This document shows, one piece after another, positions 8,055 through 14,154 of a stretch of 14,154 nt of DNA. Below the pieces are notes generated by a model, which was not told the origin of the DNA, did not search any database, and saw only the letters and a list, made by a program, of their open reading frames with translations. The stretch's first letter is position 1, and the number at the start of each line of letters is the position of its first letter. The DNA lies in contig DHJV01000113.1 of NCBI GenBank assembly GCA_002404515.1, forward strand, positions 1-14,154. Reading direction: 5' to 3'. The position numbers were made by a program, and so were the translations under genes. Origin of the DNA: Lachnospiraceae bacterium UBA4711. GTDB lineage: Bacteria > Bacillota > Clostridia > Lachnospirales > Lachnospiraceae.

Positions 8055-8098
8055 GTTGAAAAAATGTACTTTGCGTTGTATAATGTCAACAATAGTTG
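8055..8098 (+). promoter_or_regulatory. Possible operator elements around the tetR promoter
   Basis: CAAC-N4-GTTG at 8087-8098 is an inverted repeat at the expected transcription start. GTTG also occurs at 8055 and 8075, so three copies are spaced exactly 20 bases apart, bracketing the -35 and -10 boxes. GTTGA at 8055-8059 also mirrors TCAAC at 8086-8090. These would suit autoregulation by the TetR protein encoded next, but the elements are short and may be chance. Confidence 0.3.
8056..8084 (+). promoter_or_regulatory. Sigma-A promoter for the tetR gene cluster
   Basis: TTGAAA at 8056-8061 and a consensus TATAAT at 8079-8084 are separated by exactly 17 bases. Transcription would begin near 8091, about 26 bases before the tetR ATG. 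The surrounding 7993-8095 stretch is strongly A/T-rich. No convincing terminator is visible between sigF and this promoter, so read-through from the sporulation operon is possible. Confidence 0.8.
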
Positions 8099-8116
8099 TA
8101 TTTGGCGGGAGAGTAT

Positions 8117-8758
8117 ATGGGAGTACGCAAGAAGCTTGCGCTGGAACAGTTTAATCGCGACAACATTTTGACGGCGGCGAGGGAGTTATTTGAGACGAAG
8201 GGCGTTCAGGATACGACGATGGACGATATCGCGCTGCAGGCAGATTACAGTAAGTCGACGATTTATGTATATTTCCGGAGTAAGGAAGACATCTATAATT
8301 CCATAGTGGTTGATTATCTCGACATTTTGATCGGTGAGATGACAGTTGATATCGAGGGAGATACCTCTTTTGAGGACAGCTATTATAAGTTGTGTGAACG
8401 GCTGGTTTCTTTCTGCGAACGGTATCCGAAGTATTATGCTTCTTTGATGTTCGAGGAGAAAGCAACCAACAGCCGGAAGCAGGGTACGGTGATTCTGCCG
8501 GAGATCCTGCAGGAATTATATGGATTGATGGAAGCACTCGTCCAAAAGGGAAAAAATACAAATGTGTTACAGGAAACACTTGATACAAAGCCGACGGTTT
8601 TGTATCTCTGGTCATCCTTGAGCGGAATCATCCAGATTTCCGCACAGAAGAAAAAAGAGATCACAAAGCAGACCGGGATGACGATGGAAGAATATCGAAG
8701 CTTTGCTTTTCGCACATTGTACGAGTCACTCGTACAAAAGAAAGCTTCGGGAGAGTAG
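8117..8758 (+). CDS. TetR/AcrR-family transcriptional regulator
   Basis: The protein has 213 residues, typical of the family. The N-terminal DNA-binding domain (about 13-60) has the helix-turn-helix TTMDDIALQADYSKSTIYVY at 33-52, followed by FRSKEDIY, the usual TetR pattern. The C-terminal half (about 65-213) is an all-helical ligand and dimerisation domain without recognisable specificity. The ATG at 8117 with GGGAG at 8107-8111 is preferred to an in-frame TTG at 8096. It is the first gene after its own sigma-A promoter and is followed 13 bases later by the flavodoxin-like gene, so it probably controls its own small operon. Its ligand cannot be read from the sequence. Confidence 0.93.
   Translation: MGVRKKLALEQFNRDNILTAARELFETKGVQDTTMDDIALQADYSKSTIYVYFRSKEDIYNSIVVDYLDILIGEMTVDIEGDTSFEDSYYKLCERLVSFCERYPKYYASLMFEEKATNSRKQGTVILPEILQELYGLMEALVQKGKNTNVLQETLDTKPTVLYLWSSLSGIIQISAQKKKEITKQTGMTMEEYRSFAFRTLYESLVQKKASGE
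8717..8737. repeat. Perfect 21-bp palindrome at the 3' end of tetR
   Basis: The arm TTGTACGAGT (8717-8726) is followed by one C (8727) and then by its exact reverse complement (8728-8737). It lies within the tetR coding sequence, encoding LYESLVQ, and ends 34 bases before the next ATG. In RNA it would form a 9-bp stem with a 3-base loop, but no T-tract follows, so it is not a terminator. Length and symmetry resemble a TetR-type operator. The GTACAA core of one arm also occurs at 7995-8000, upstream of the tetR promoter. Function is inferred. Confidence 0.6.
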
Positions 8759-8771
8759 TGGGAGGATACAA

Positions 8772-9503
8772 ATGAGGGGTATGGAATGGAAAAATGAGAT
8801 GGAAGAGGCACGGAATTATATTTTTTACGTGTCTGATTATGTCGATGTGTCAGCTGGGCATGCATGGAAGATGGACTGCCGGCAGGCGATGACTGAGCAG
8901 ATGGCACAGAATCTGCCGAATTGCAAGGTGATGAAATACACGGAATATCATGGAGAACGACTGGATGCGGATAGTGTGGGGATTTTGTTTCCATCGAAGA
9001 TGTGGGGAATTTCCCTTGCGGTGTATGCATTTTTACAGAATTTGCGGGTATCTGCATCGACTTACGTGTACGCAGTTGCAATGGGGGAAGTCTTATCCGC
9101 AGAAGTGAACGGAACCGCCAATGTACGGATGGAGACGCTTGGACAGTTTCAGGATATCTTTGAGCGACGGAGACTGGGGGATATCTCAGACATATATATT
9201 CGATGTATTGATTACAGGCGGGAATTTACGACGACAGAGGAGAAGCTGATGCGCTCGGTTACAACGGCAGAGCGGATTGCCGATGTGATGGAGGGACTGC
9301 TTTTTTACAGCATGAAGGCAGTAAAAGAACAGAGGCTGCAGTTTGTGACGGACAAGCGCGTGCCGGTACAGACAAAACATGTGGTGGAACGGAAGGAAGC
9401 AGCAGCTCCGGTGGAGACAAAGATTCTGCCGATGCCGAATATCAGAAATGTTTTTTTGGATGATGATCTGCTGTCGGAGGTTCGGATATGCCAAGCTATG
9501 TAA
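8772..9503 (+). CDS. Flavodoxin-like fold protein lacking the FMN phosphate loop
   Basis: The protein has 243 residues. The first strand is recognisable (NYIFYVSDY, 15-23), but the SGTGNT-type phosphate-binding loop that should follow is replaced by unrelated sequence (VDVSAGHAW). The segment ADSVGILFPSKMWGISLAVY, then AFLQNL and the strand TYVYAVAMGE, match the middle of flavodoxin-like proteins, where the usual FPVYYWG-type motif positions the flavin. Residues from about 205 form a charged, proline-containing tail. It may not bind FMN, or may bind it differently. The ATG at 8772 has GGGAGG at 8760-8765; the longer frame from 8703 runs inside tetR and is unlikely. The last 16 bases overlap the next gene. 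Assignment is from fold pattern only. Confidence 0.6.
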   Translation: MRGMEWKNEMEEARNYIFYVSDYVDVSAGHAWKMDCRQAMTEQMAQNLPNCKVMKYTEYHGERLDADSVGILFPSKMWGISLAVYAFLQNLRVSASTYVYAVAMGEVLSAEVNGTANVRMETLGQFQDIFERRRLGDISDIYIRCIDYRREFTTTEEKLMRSVTTAERIADVMEGLLFYSMKAVKEQRLQFVTDKRVPVQTKHVVERKEAAAPVETKILPMPNIRNVFLDDDLLSEVRICQAM

Positions 9504-10180
9504 TTCATTTATCCTGTGCGAAATGCGCACTGGAGCTGCTGCCGGAGATGAATGCAGAGGAGCAAAATGCATTTTTTCTTGGAAATATGATCGCAGATAT
9601 GTGCAAAGATAAGCATTACACACATTTCTGGAATGATGCAACCTATGACAAGCTGGTGCGCAGACCGGATCTGGACTGGTTTTTACAGAAATATGGTGAT
9701 GCATTACAGGAGCCGTATGTGCGAGGGTATTATGCGCATCTTTTGCTTGATTATAATTTCCTGGATCTGTACTGGGACAGACATTTCCGGTTTTACAATG
9801 CACAAAAACAGCCGGAGATGTTGTATGATGCAGTCAGTTATGTGGAAGTGCTGGAGCAGCAGCGGATGTATGACCGCAAGGAATTTTTCTCTAAGAAATG
9901 GTATTATGGCGATTATGACCGTATGAATTCATATTTCGCCAATAAATATAATGTAATATTCCCGAAGCTGGAATTCCGTGCGGAAGAATGGGAACGCATC
10001 CGGCAGATCACGGAAATCGACTGGGACTATGCACCGGAAGCGATGGAGCGGACAAAGACTCAGTTATTGCAGAGCGTTGCGGCCGCAGAGCCGGGGACGA
10101 TTCCGCAATTACAGATATTTGTGCTGGAAGAGCTGGAAGCACTGGTGGAAGTAACTGCAAAAAAAGTGGCAGAGATATAA
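9488..10180 (+). CDS. Zinc-dependent phospholipase C-like protein, cytoplasmic
   Basis: The 230-residue protein resembles the zinc-dependent phospholipase C family of uncharacterised bacterial proteins, begins MPSYVIHLSCAKCALELLP, and has potential metal ligands in the family's order: His7, Asp37 (FFLGNMIADM), His43/His46 (KHYTHFW), and His84 with Asp88 (YYAHLLLDY). There is no signal peptide, in contrast to secreted phospholipases C, so a lipid substrate is unproven; a metal-dependent hydrolase is the safest reading. The ATG at 9488 has GGAGG at 9476-9480, inside the preceding gene, and the reading frames overlap by 16 bases. The stop codon lies in the loop region of the terminator hairpin. 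Confidence 0.7.
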   Translation: MPSYVIHLSCAKCALELLPEMNAEEQNAFFLGNMIADMCKDKHYTHFWNDATYDKLVRRPDLDWFLQKYGDALQEPYVRGYYAHLLLDYNFLDLYWDRHFRFYNAQKQPEMLYDAVSYVEVLEQQRMYDRKEFFSKKWYYGDYDRMNSYFANKYNVIFPKLEFRAEEWERIRQITEIDWDYAPEAMERTKTQLLQSVAAAEPGTIPQLQIFVLEELEALVEVTAKKVAEI

Positions 10181-10198
10181 AATCTATGCCACTTTTTT
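10160..10198. terminator. Bidirectional terminator between convergent operons
   Basis: AAAAAAGTGGCA (10160-10171) pairs over 12 bp with 10187-10198, and AGAT (10173-10176) with ATCT (10182-10185) extends the stem past one mismatch. The A-run on one side and T-run on the other make it work in both directions. It lies between the + strand phospholipase C-like gene, whose stop it contains, and the minus strand chemoreceptor-like gene ending at 10206. Confidence 0.88.
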
Positions 10199-10205
10199 GC
10201 AGGTG

Positions 10206-11174
10206 TTAAATATTGATATGTGTTTTCTGGACTTCCTCGACGATCGGATCGACCTGATCCAAGAGGTTGATCATGTTTTCATACAACTGGTTCTTCCGTG
10301 TGATATCACCGGATAACTGGTTGACTGTCTCGGACACGCCAATGTAGCTATCCTTGGCACTTAAGATATCTCCCTGAATCTGATCGGCAGTTTCGTTACA
10401 GGTATCAACGGCAGCGGCAATCTGTTGCTGAACCTCGATCACACCATTCACAGAATCTTTGATATTGCCAAACAGCTCGGTTGTCTTTTTTACCTGCTCC
10501 TGCTCGTGAGAGAGCATCTGGTTTGCTGTTTCCATGGATGCATTTAAGTTCGAAGCGTCCTCGCGGAGCAGTGCCATGTTTGCGTTTACGGTATCGACGA
10601 GCTTCTTGATCTCTGCGGAGAGGGTGCTGACCTCGGTTGCGACAACGGCAAAACCAAGACCGTGTTCCCCGGCACGGGCGGCTTCAATTGAAGCGTTTAA
10701 GGAGAGCATGTTTGTCTGGTTGGCGATGCCGATAATACCGGACATTGTCTCCTGAATCTCATCAAAACTGCTCTGGAATTTATTTAAGACCTCTACGACA
10801 TGCTGGAAATCCTTCAACACGTTGGAAGAGCTTTCCTGCAGGCTGTCGACATTTTCGTTTGCCTGATCGGTCGCGGTAAGCACTCCGCTGACACTGGTCT
10901 CAATCTGGGAAGAAACCTCTACGATATTGGCAAATTCCTGCTTGATGGAATCCATATCGGAAGCAACCTGATCAGACTGGGCAAGAATCGTATCAAAGGA
11001 ACCTTGAATATCGGAGATCTGACGTGCTGTCTGCATCTCTTCCTCGATCAGGGATTTCCGGTTTTCCTTTAAGCTTTTTGTGATCTGGGTAATCGGCTCT
11101 AAGCTTTGCTTTAAGGCAAGTCCGGTTGCGGTTTCTGTTGGTATGGCATGTATTTCTGTTTTCTTTTTAAACAT
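10206..11174 (-). CDS. Soluble methyl-accepting chemotaxis-like signalling protein
   Basis: The protein has 322 residues and is predicted almost entirely helical. The chemoreceptor hairpin tip is well conserved at about 148-181 (IGIANQTNMLSLNASIEAAR, AGEHGLGFAVVATEV), the part that contacts CheA and CheW. There is no transmembrane segment, no periplasmic sensor, no PAS or HAMP domain, and no C-terminal CheR-binding pentapeptide. It should therefore be a cytoplasmic signalling module without its own sensor. The start at 11174 follows AGGAGGT at the right distance, and only 24 bases separate it from the FIST-domain gene upstream, so the two are co-transcribed. The FIST protein is the obvious candidate for the missing sensor. 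It could signal to a chemotaxis array or to another partner. Confidence 0.92.
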   Translation of the reverse strand: MFKKKTEIHAIPTETATGLALKQSLEPITQITKSLKENRKSLIEEEMQTARQISDIQGSFDTILAQSDQVASDMDSIKQEFANIVEVSSQIETSVSGVLTATDQANENVDSLQESSSNVLKDFQHVVEVLNKFQSSFDEIQETMSGIIGIANQTNMLSLNASIEAARAGEHGLGFAVVATEVSTLSAEIKKLVDTVNANMALLREDASNLNASMETANQMLSHEQEQVKKTTELFGNIKDSVNGVIEVQQQIAAAVDTCNETADQIQGDILSAKDSYIGVSETVNQLSGDITRKNQLYENMINLLDQVDPIVEEVQKTHINI

Positions 11175-11198
11175 CGTGGTTATACCTCCTGCGTGTAA

Positions 11199-12281
11199 TT
11201 ATTCAAATGCGGCGAGCACAAGTGTCTGATTCATATGCTGGTTATTATATTGCTGCCCGTCCCCGACAAAGATCGCAGCAGGGGCAACGGCACTGAAAGA
11301 AGCAATGTAGTCTGTCAGAGTATCGTCCTCAGCAAACAGGTGCAGTCGGTTGACACTGTCAAAACCGAGCAGGAATGAGACGGGGGCTGCCTGTATTGAA
11401 GCAAGCAGTTCCTTATGAATCTGCCGGTAATCATCAACATCCATGATGTAGATGCTGTCATTTTCATAGATGGCTTTTCCGTTGAACATGACACCGTTTC
11501 GGTCGACGGACATTGTCTGGATGATGCAGGTATCCTCACCGAGTGCACGGCCAAGTGGATGACGCGGCATAGAAGAGAGGATATCTTCGAGCTGGACGCC
11601 GGTTTCCTCCTGATACAGCTCTAATGCGGGAACACCGTCCAACTGGAACAGCGTTTTCGTTCCCGGTTCTACCAAGCTGGCGAAATGTGCACGACGGCTC
11701 TGTCGTTTGTAGATATTTTCCTTATATAGATGAATCCTGCCACCTTTATTTTTTACAAATGCATACGCACAGCTTCGTGTATGAACCTTTCCGCCCAAAA
11801 TGACACAGTGTTTTTCGCCGAGCAGAACGCCATATGCGCTGGCACCGATCAACGGAACTCCGGCTTCCTGCAGGGAATCATGGACGGTTGATAGAACACG
11901 TTCCTCACATCCGGTCATAAATTCCAGACAGATCGTATCGGAATCGCCCGGTTCGATCGCCTGCAGATTTGCAAGAAATGTGTGCATGGATTTGACAGGA
12001 GTCGTGCGGACATCCTCAATCACGCCCGTACATACTTCCACGCCTGCAAATCCGATGACGATAACTGCCTGATTCAGGCGCATCTCTTTCGCAATGCCTT
12101 CGCCGCTGGTGCCGATCATCGGCGTGCCCGGATATTTCTCACCGAGCAGGGCGGCGGCAGCTTCTATTTTTGAAAAGGGAGCAATCAGGATCAGAAAATC
12201 TGCTTTTTTCAATCCAGCGGTTGCTTCCGTTATGGCTGTTTCCACATGGTCTGCGCGACCGATGCCTACAAAACCTTTCAT
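11199..12281 (-). CDS. FIST-domain sensory protein (FIST N and FIST C)
   Basis: FIST domains are proposed small-ligand sensors, often fused to chemoreceptor or GGDEF outputs. The protein has 360 residues from the ATG at 12281, which has GGAGG 6 bases upstream; the longer frame from 12359 has no ribosome binding site and an unusual basic leader. FIST N covers about 1-190: MKGFVGIGRAD, PMIGTSGEG (54-62) and GVPLIGASAYG (141-151). FIST C covers about 205-358, with the family motif LFQLDGVPALELYQE (211-225) and the C-terminal VGDGQQYNNQHMNQTLV. No membrane segment or output domain is present. The next gene encodes a soluble chemoreceptor module, so together they may make one split receptor. Confidence 0.9.
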   Translation of the reverse strand: MKGFVGIGRADHVETAITEATAGLKKADFLILIAPFSKIEAAAALLGEKYPGTPMIGTSGEGIAKEMRLNQAVIVIGFAGVEVCTGVIEDVRTTPVKSMHTFLANLQAIEPGDSDTICLEFMTGCEERVLSTVHDSLQEAGVPLIGASAYGVLLGEKHCVILGGKVHTRSCAYAFVKNKGGRIHLYKENIYKRQSRRAHFASLVEPGTKTLFQLDGVPALELYQEETGVQLEDILSSMPRHPLGRALGEDTCIIQTMSVDRNGVMFNGKAIYENDSIYIMDVDDYRQIHKELLASIQAAPVSFLLGFDSVNRLHLFAEDDTLTDYIASFSAVAPAAIFVGDGQQYNNQHMNQTLVLAAFE

Positions 12282-12317
12282 CTTAAGCCTCCGACTGCGA
12301 CTATACTTGTGGGGCAT

Positions 12318-12355
12318 GTAAATGCGCAGTGAATTTACGCGCGGAAAAATCCGCG
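12318..12355 (-). promoter_or_regulatory. Paired hairpins in the likely leader of the FIST gene
   Basis: GTAAAT (12318-12323) pairs with ATTTAC (12333-12338) across 9 bases, and CGCGGA (12340-12345) pairs with TCCGCG (12350-12355) across 4 bases. The two lie side by side, 37 to 74 bases upstream of the FIST start. They fall in the mRNA leader if transcription starts near 12361. No known riboswitch class is recognised. They may be a protein-binding site or an RNA element. Confidence 0.35.
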
Positions 12356-12367
12356 GCACCTGAATCT

Positions 12368-12396
12368 ATTCTACCAAAAAATGGAGAAAAAGAATA
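12368..12396 (-). promoter_or_regulatory. Possible promoter of the FIST-chemoreceptor operon
   Basis: On the minus strand TAGAAT (12373 to 12368) is a fair -10 box, and TATTCT lies 17 bases upstream (12396 to 12391) in place of a -35 box. The -35 match is poor. I saw no flagellar sigma-28 (TAAA-N15-GCCGATAA) site in the divergent region. This is the best candidate, at low confidence. Confidence 0.25.
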
Positions 12397-12430
12397 GAGG
12401 AAAAGAAAAATGTTTAGAATAGGTAATATC

Positions 12431-12459
12431 TTGTATTTGTGGTAAAAGTTTGCTATAAT
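12431..12459 (+). promoter_or_regulatory. Extended -10 sigma-A promoter for the penicillin-binding protein gene
   Basis: TTGTAT (12431-12436) and TATAAT (12454-12459) are 17 bases apart, with TGC directly before the -10 box, an extended -10. Transcription would start near 12466, giving a leader of about 40 bases that contains the AAAGGGAGG ribosome binding site (12491-12499). Confidence 0.85.
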
Positions 12460-12506
12460 GACGTTTATCTGGATACTTATATGCAAAAATAAAGGGAGGT
12501 AGCTCG

Positions 12507-14154
12507 ATGGGCTATTCAAAAGCGGAAACTGAGAAAAAACAGAGAAAACTTGTTTCCAAAACACAACGAAATACGAGAAAAGTGCTGGTTATACTTTTTA
12601 AGGTCATATTGGTTGGTATCATTGCAGTGATCATAGCCGGAGCCGGAGCCGGATTCGGTATGATGAAGGGTATTTTGGACAATGCTCCGGATACCTCCAG
12701 TATCAATATCGTTCCACAGGGATACCGGTCGAATATCCGGTCACAGGACGGCACGGTAGAAAAAGAGATTTCCACGATCGATTCCAACCGTGTTTATGTA
12801 TATTATGATCAAATCCCGAAGGATATGGTCAATGCATTTGTTGCAATCGAGGATCAGCGATTCTGGACGCATAATGGTATTGATGTGCGCGGTATCTTCC
12901 GTGCATTTGCAAAGGGTGCAGCAAGCGGTCACTTTAACGAGGGTGCATCGACGCTGACACAGCAGCTCATTAAGAACCAGGTGTTCAATGTCGGTCTGGA
13001 TGAGACGACATTTATGGACAAGCTGGAACGTAAGATTCAGGAACAGTATCTGGCGATTGAACTGGAAAAGAAATATACAAAGGAAGAGATTGTTGAGTAT
13101 TATCTGAACACGATTTATCTTGGTCGTGGTGTAAGTGGTGTACAGGCAGCTTCCGAGAAATATTTCGGTAAGGATATGACGGAACTTACGATTTCTGAAA
13201 TCGCAGTTATCGCAGGTATTCCACAGAACCCAAGCCGTTACGATCCGGTTGCCAATCCGGATGAGAACAAAAAGCGTCGTGCAGAAGTTTTAAAGAAGAT
13301 GTTAGATCAGGAGTACATCACACAGCAGCAGTATGATGAGGCAGTTGCAGATGATGTCTATGCGAGAATCGATGCAGAGCATGAGGTACAGCTTGCAGAA
13401 TCTGACATAAACACTTTCTATCAGGATGCCATCATTGAAGAGCTGATCCTGCAATTTATGGATATGTTTAACTGTACCAAAGAGGAAGCTGAAAACAAGC
13501 TTTATACCGGAGGATATGATATTTATTCGGCACAGGACAAGGCAATCCAGAAGATCTGTGACGATGTCATCAACAATCCGGAATATGTAAGCAACAGCAC
13601 CAAAGTGGGCTTAAGTTACCGGCTGACGTTACTTGGTGCAGATAAGGAAACAAACTACAATTACAGTATTGGCGATCTGACTAATTATTTTGCAGAACAG
13701 ACAGGAAATTCAAAGTATAACAATATTTATCCGAGTGAACAGGATGCGAGAGCCGCAGCCGATACATTTAAGGAAGCGATGCTGGAAGAGACAGGTGGAA
13801 CGTATGTTGCTGAGGCATTTTCCGTGTCTCCGCAGCCACAGTTTTCTTTCACAATTATGGATCAGCATACCGGATATGTAAAGGCGCTGGTTGGCGGACG
13901 CGGAACCAAAACGACAAACCGTGCATTTAACCGTTCGACAATGGCGAAGAGACAGCCGGGATCCACATTCAAGATCGTGGCAGCGTATGCGCCGCTGATT
14001 GACAGTGGTAAGGCAGGACTTGCAACATCCTTTAATGATGAGCCGTATAAGTATGAAAACGGTAATGAGGTTCGAAATGCCGGTGGCGGACATAGCGGAT
14101 ATTGTACGATTCGTAAGAGTATTGCAAGCTCCATCAACGTCTGTGCGGTAAAAG
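12507..14154 (+). CDS. Class A penicillin-binding protein (PBP1A-type), 3' end outside the window
   Basis: Class A PBPs polymerise lipid II into glycan strands and cross-link the peptides at the outer face of the membrane. The frame is open to the window end, giving 549 residues. A basic cytoplasmic N-terminus (1-25) precedes a membrane segment at about 26-51 that contains three GAG-type repeats. The GT51 glycosyltransferase motifs are present: catalytic Glu115 in EDQRFWTHNGID (115-126), GASTLTQQLIKN and the KKYTKEEIVEYYLNTIYLG region. The transpeptidase domain has the nucleophile Ser486 in PGSTFK and SIN at 542-544; the KTG motif lies beyond the window. The ATG at 12507 has AAAGGGAGG at 12491-12499. 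It diverges from the FIST gene and has its own promoter. No cell-shape or division gene is near, so pbpF- or ponA-like naming is not justified. Confidence 0.96.
   Translation, partial: MGYSKAETEKKQRKLVSKTQRNTRKVLVILFKVILVGIIAVIIAGAGAGFGMMKGILDNAPDTSSINIVPQGYRSNIRSQDGTVEKEISTIDSNRVYVYYDQIPKDMVNAFVAIEDQRFWTHNGIDVRGIFRAFAKGAASGHFNEGASTLTQQLIKNQVFNVGLDETTFMDKLERKIQEQYLAIELEKKYTKEEIVEYYLNTIYLGRGVSGVQAASEKYFGKDMTELTISEIAVIAGIPQNPSRYDPVANPDENKKRRAEVLKKMLDQEYITQQQYDEAVADDVYARIDAEHEVQLAESDINTFYQDAIIEELILQFMDMFNCTKEEAENKLYTGGYDIYSAQDKAIQKICDDVINNPEYVSNSTKVGLSYRLTLLGADKETNYNYSIGDLTNYFAEQTGNSKYNNIYPSEQDARAAADTFKEAMLEETGGTYVAEAFSVSPQPQFSFTIMDQHTGYVKALVGGRGTKTTNRAFNRSTMAKRQPGSTFKIVAAYAPLIDSGKAGLATSFNDEPYKYENGNEVRNAGGGHSGYCTIRKSIASSINVCAVK

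Noticed and set aside
8703..8771. A longer reading frame of the flavodoxin-like gene starting with TTG at 8703
   Set aside because: It would overlap the tetR gene by 56 bases, has no ribosome binding site there, and its leader is unlike the rest. The ATG at 8772 with GGGAGG is much better.
12282..12359. A 26-residue N-terminal extension of the FIST protein from 12359
   Set aside because: It lies across the two leader hairpins, has no ribosome binding site, and the FIST N domain begins at the ATG at 12281 with GGAGG in place.
12636..12653. Three tandem GCCGGA hexamers in the penicillin-binding protein gene
   Set aside because: They encode small residues in a membrane segment where such repeats are common. 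Too short to call a functional repeat, though it may vary between strains.

Overview
The window looks like a chromosomal segment of an endospore-forming member of the Bacillota, class Clostridia, most likely a Lachnospiraceae-type gut bacterium. This rests on the spoIIA sigma-F operon, AddAB-type recombination, strong AGGAGG ribosome binding sites, sigma-A promoters of the TTGNNN-17-TATAAT kind, and the protein sequences. It is an inference from family recognition, not from a database search. No phage, insertion sequence, CRISPR array, tRNA or rRNA is visible. No gap between genes exceeds 300 bases; the largest is the 225-base divergent region at 12282-12506.

Left block (1-6427, + strand) is one tightly packed run: the 3' end of addA, queF, folC, a 61-residue orphan protein overlapping folC by ATGA, and a zinc-ribbon/TPR/membrane protein. 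It ends in a perfect 13-bp hairpin terminator. The first three genes are housekeeping (DNA break repair, queuosine precursor, folate); the last two have no assignable function.

Middle block 1 (6468-7992, + strand) is the spoIIAA-spoIIAB-sigF operon: anti-anti-sigma factor, anti-sigma kinase and forespore sigma factor, with overlapping or abutting genes. The upstream terminator ends only about 40 bases before spoIIAA, so its promoter is not obvious.

Middle block 2 (8056-10198, + strand) has its own sigma-A promoter and reads TetR-family regulator, a flavodoxin-like protein that has lost the FMN phosphate-binding loop, and a cytoplasmic protein resembling zinc-dependent phospholipase C. It ends in a bidirectional terminator. 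A perfect 21-bp palindrome lies in the 3' end of the tetR gene, 34 bases before the flavodoxin-like gene. This is the least explained and most interesting part of the window.

Right block: on the minus strand, a FIST-domain sensor gene followed by a soluble chemoreceptor-like signalling protein form a two-gene operon (12281 down to 10206). It looks like a receptor whose sensing and signalling halves are separate polypeptides. Divergent from it, a well-formed extended -10 promoter drives a class A penicillin-binding protein (12507 to the window end, truncated), for peptidoglycan synthesis.
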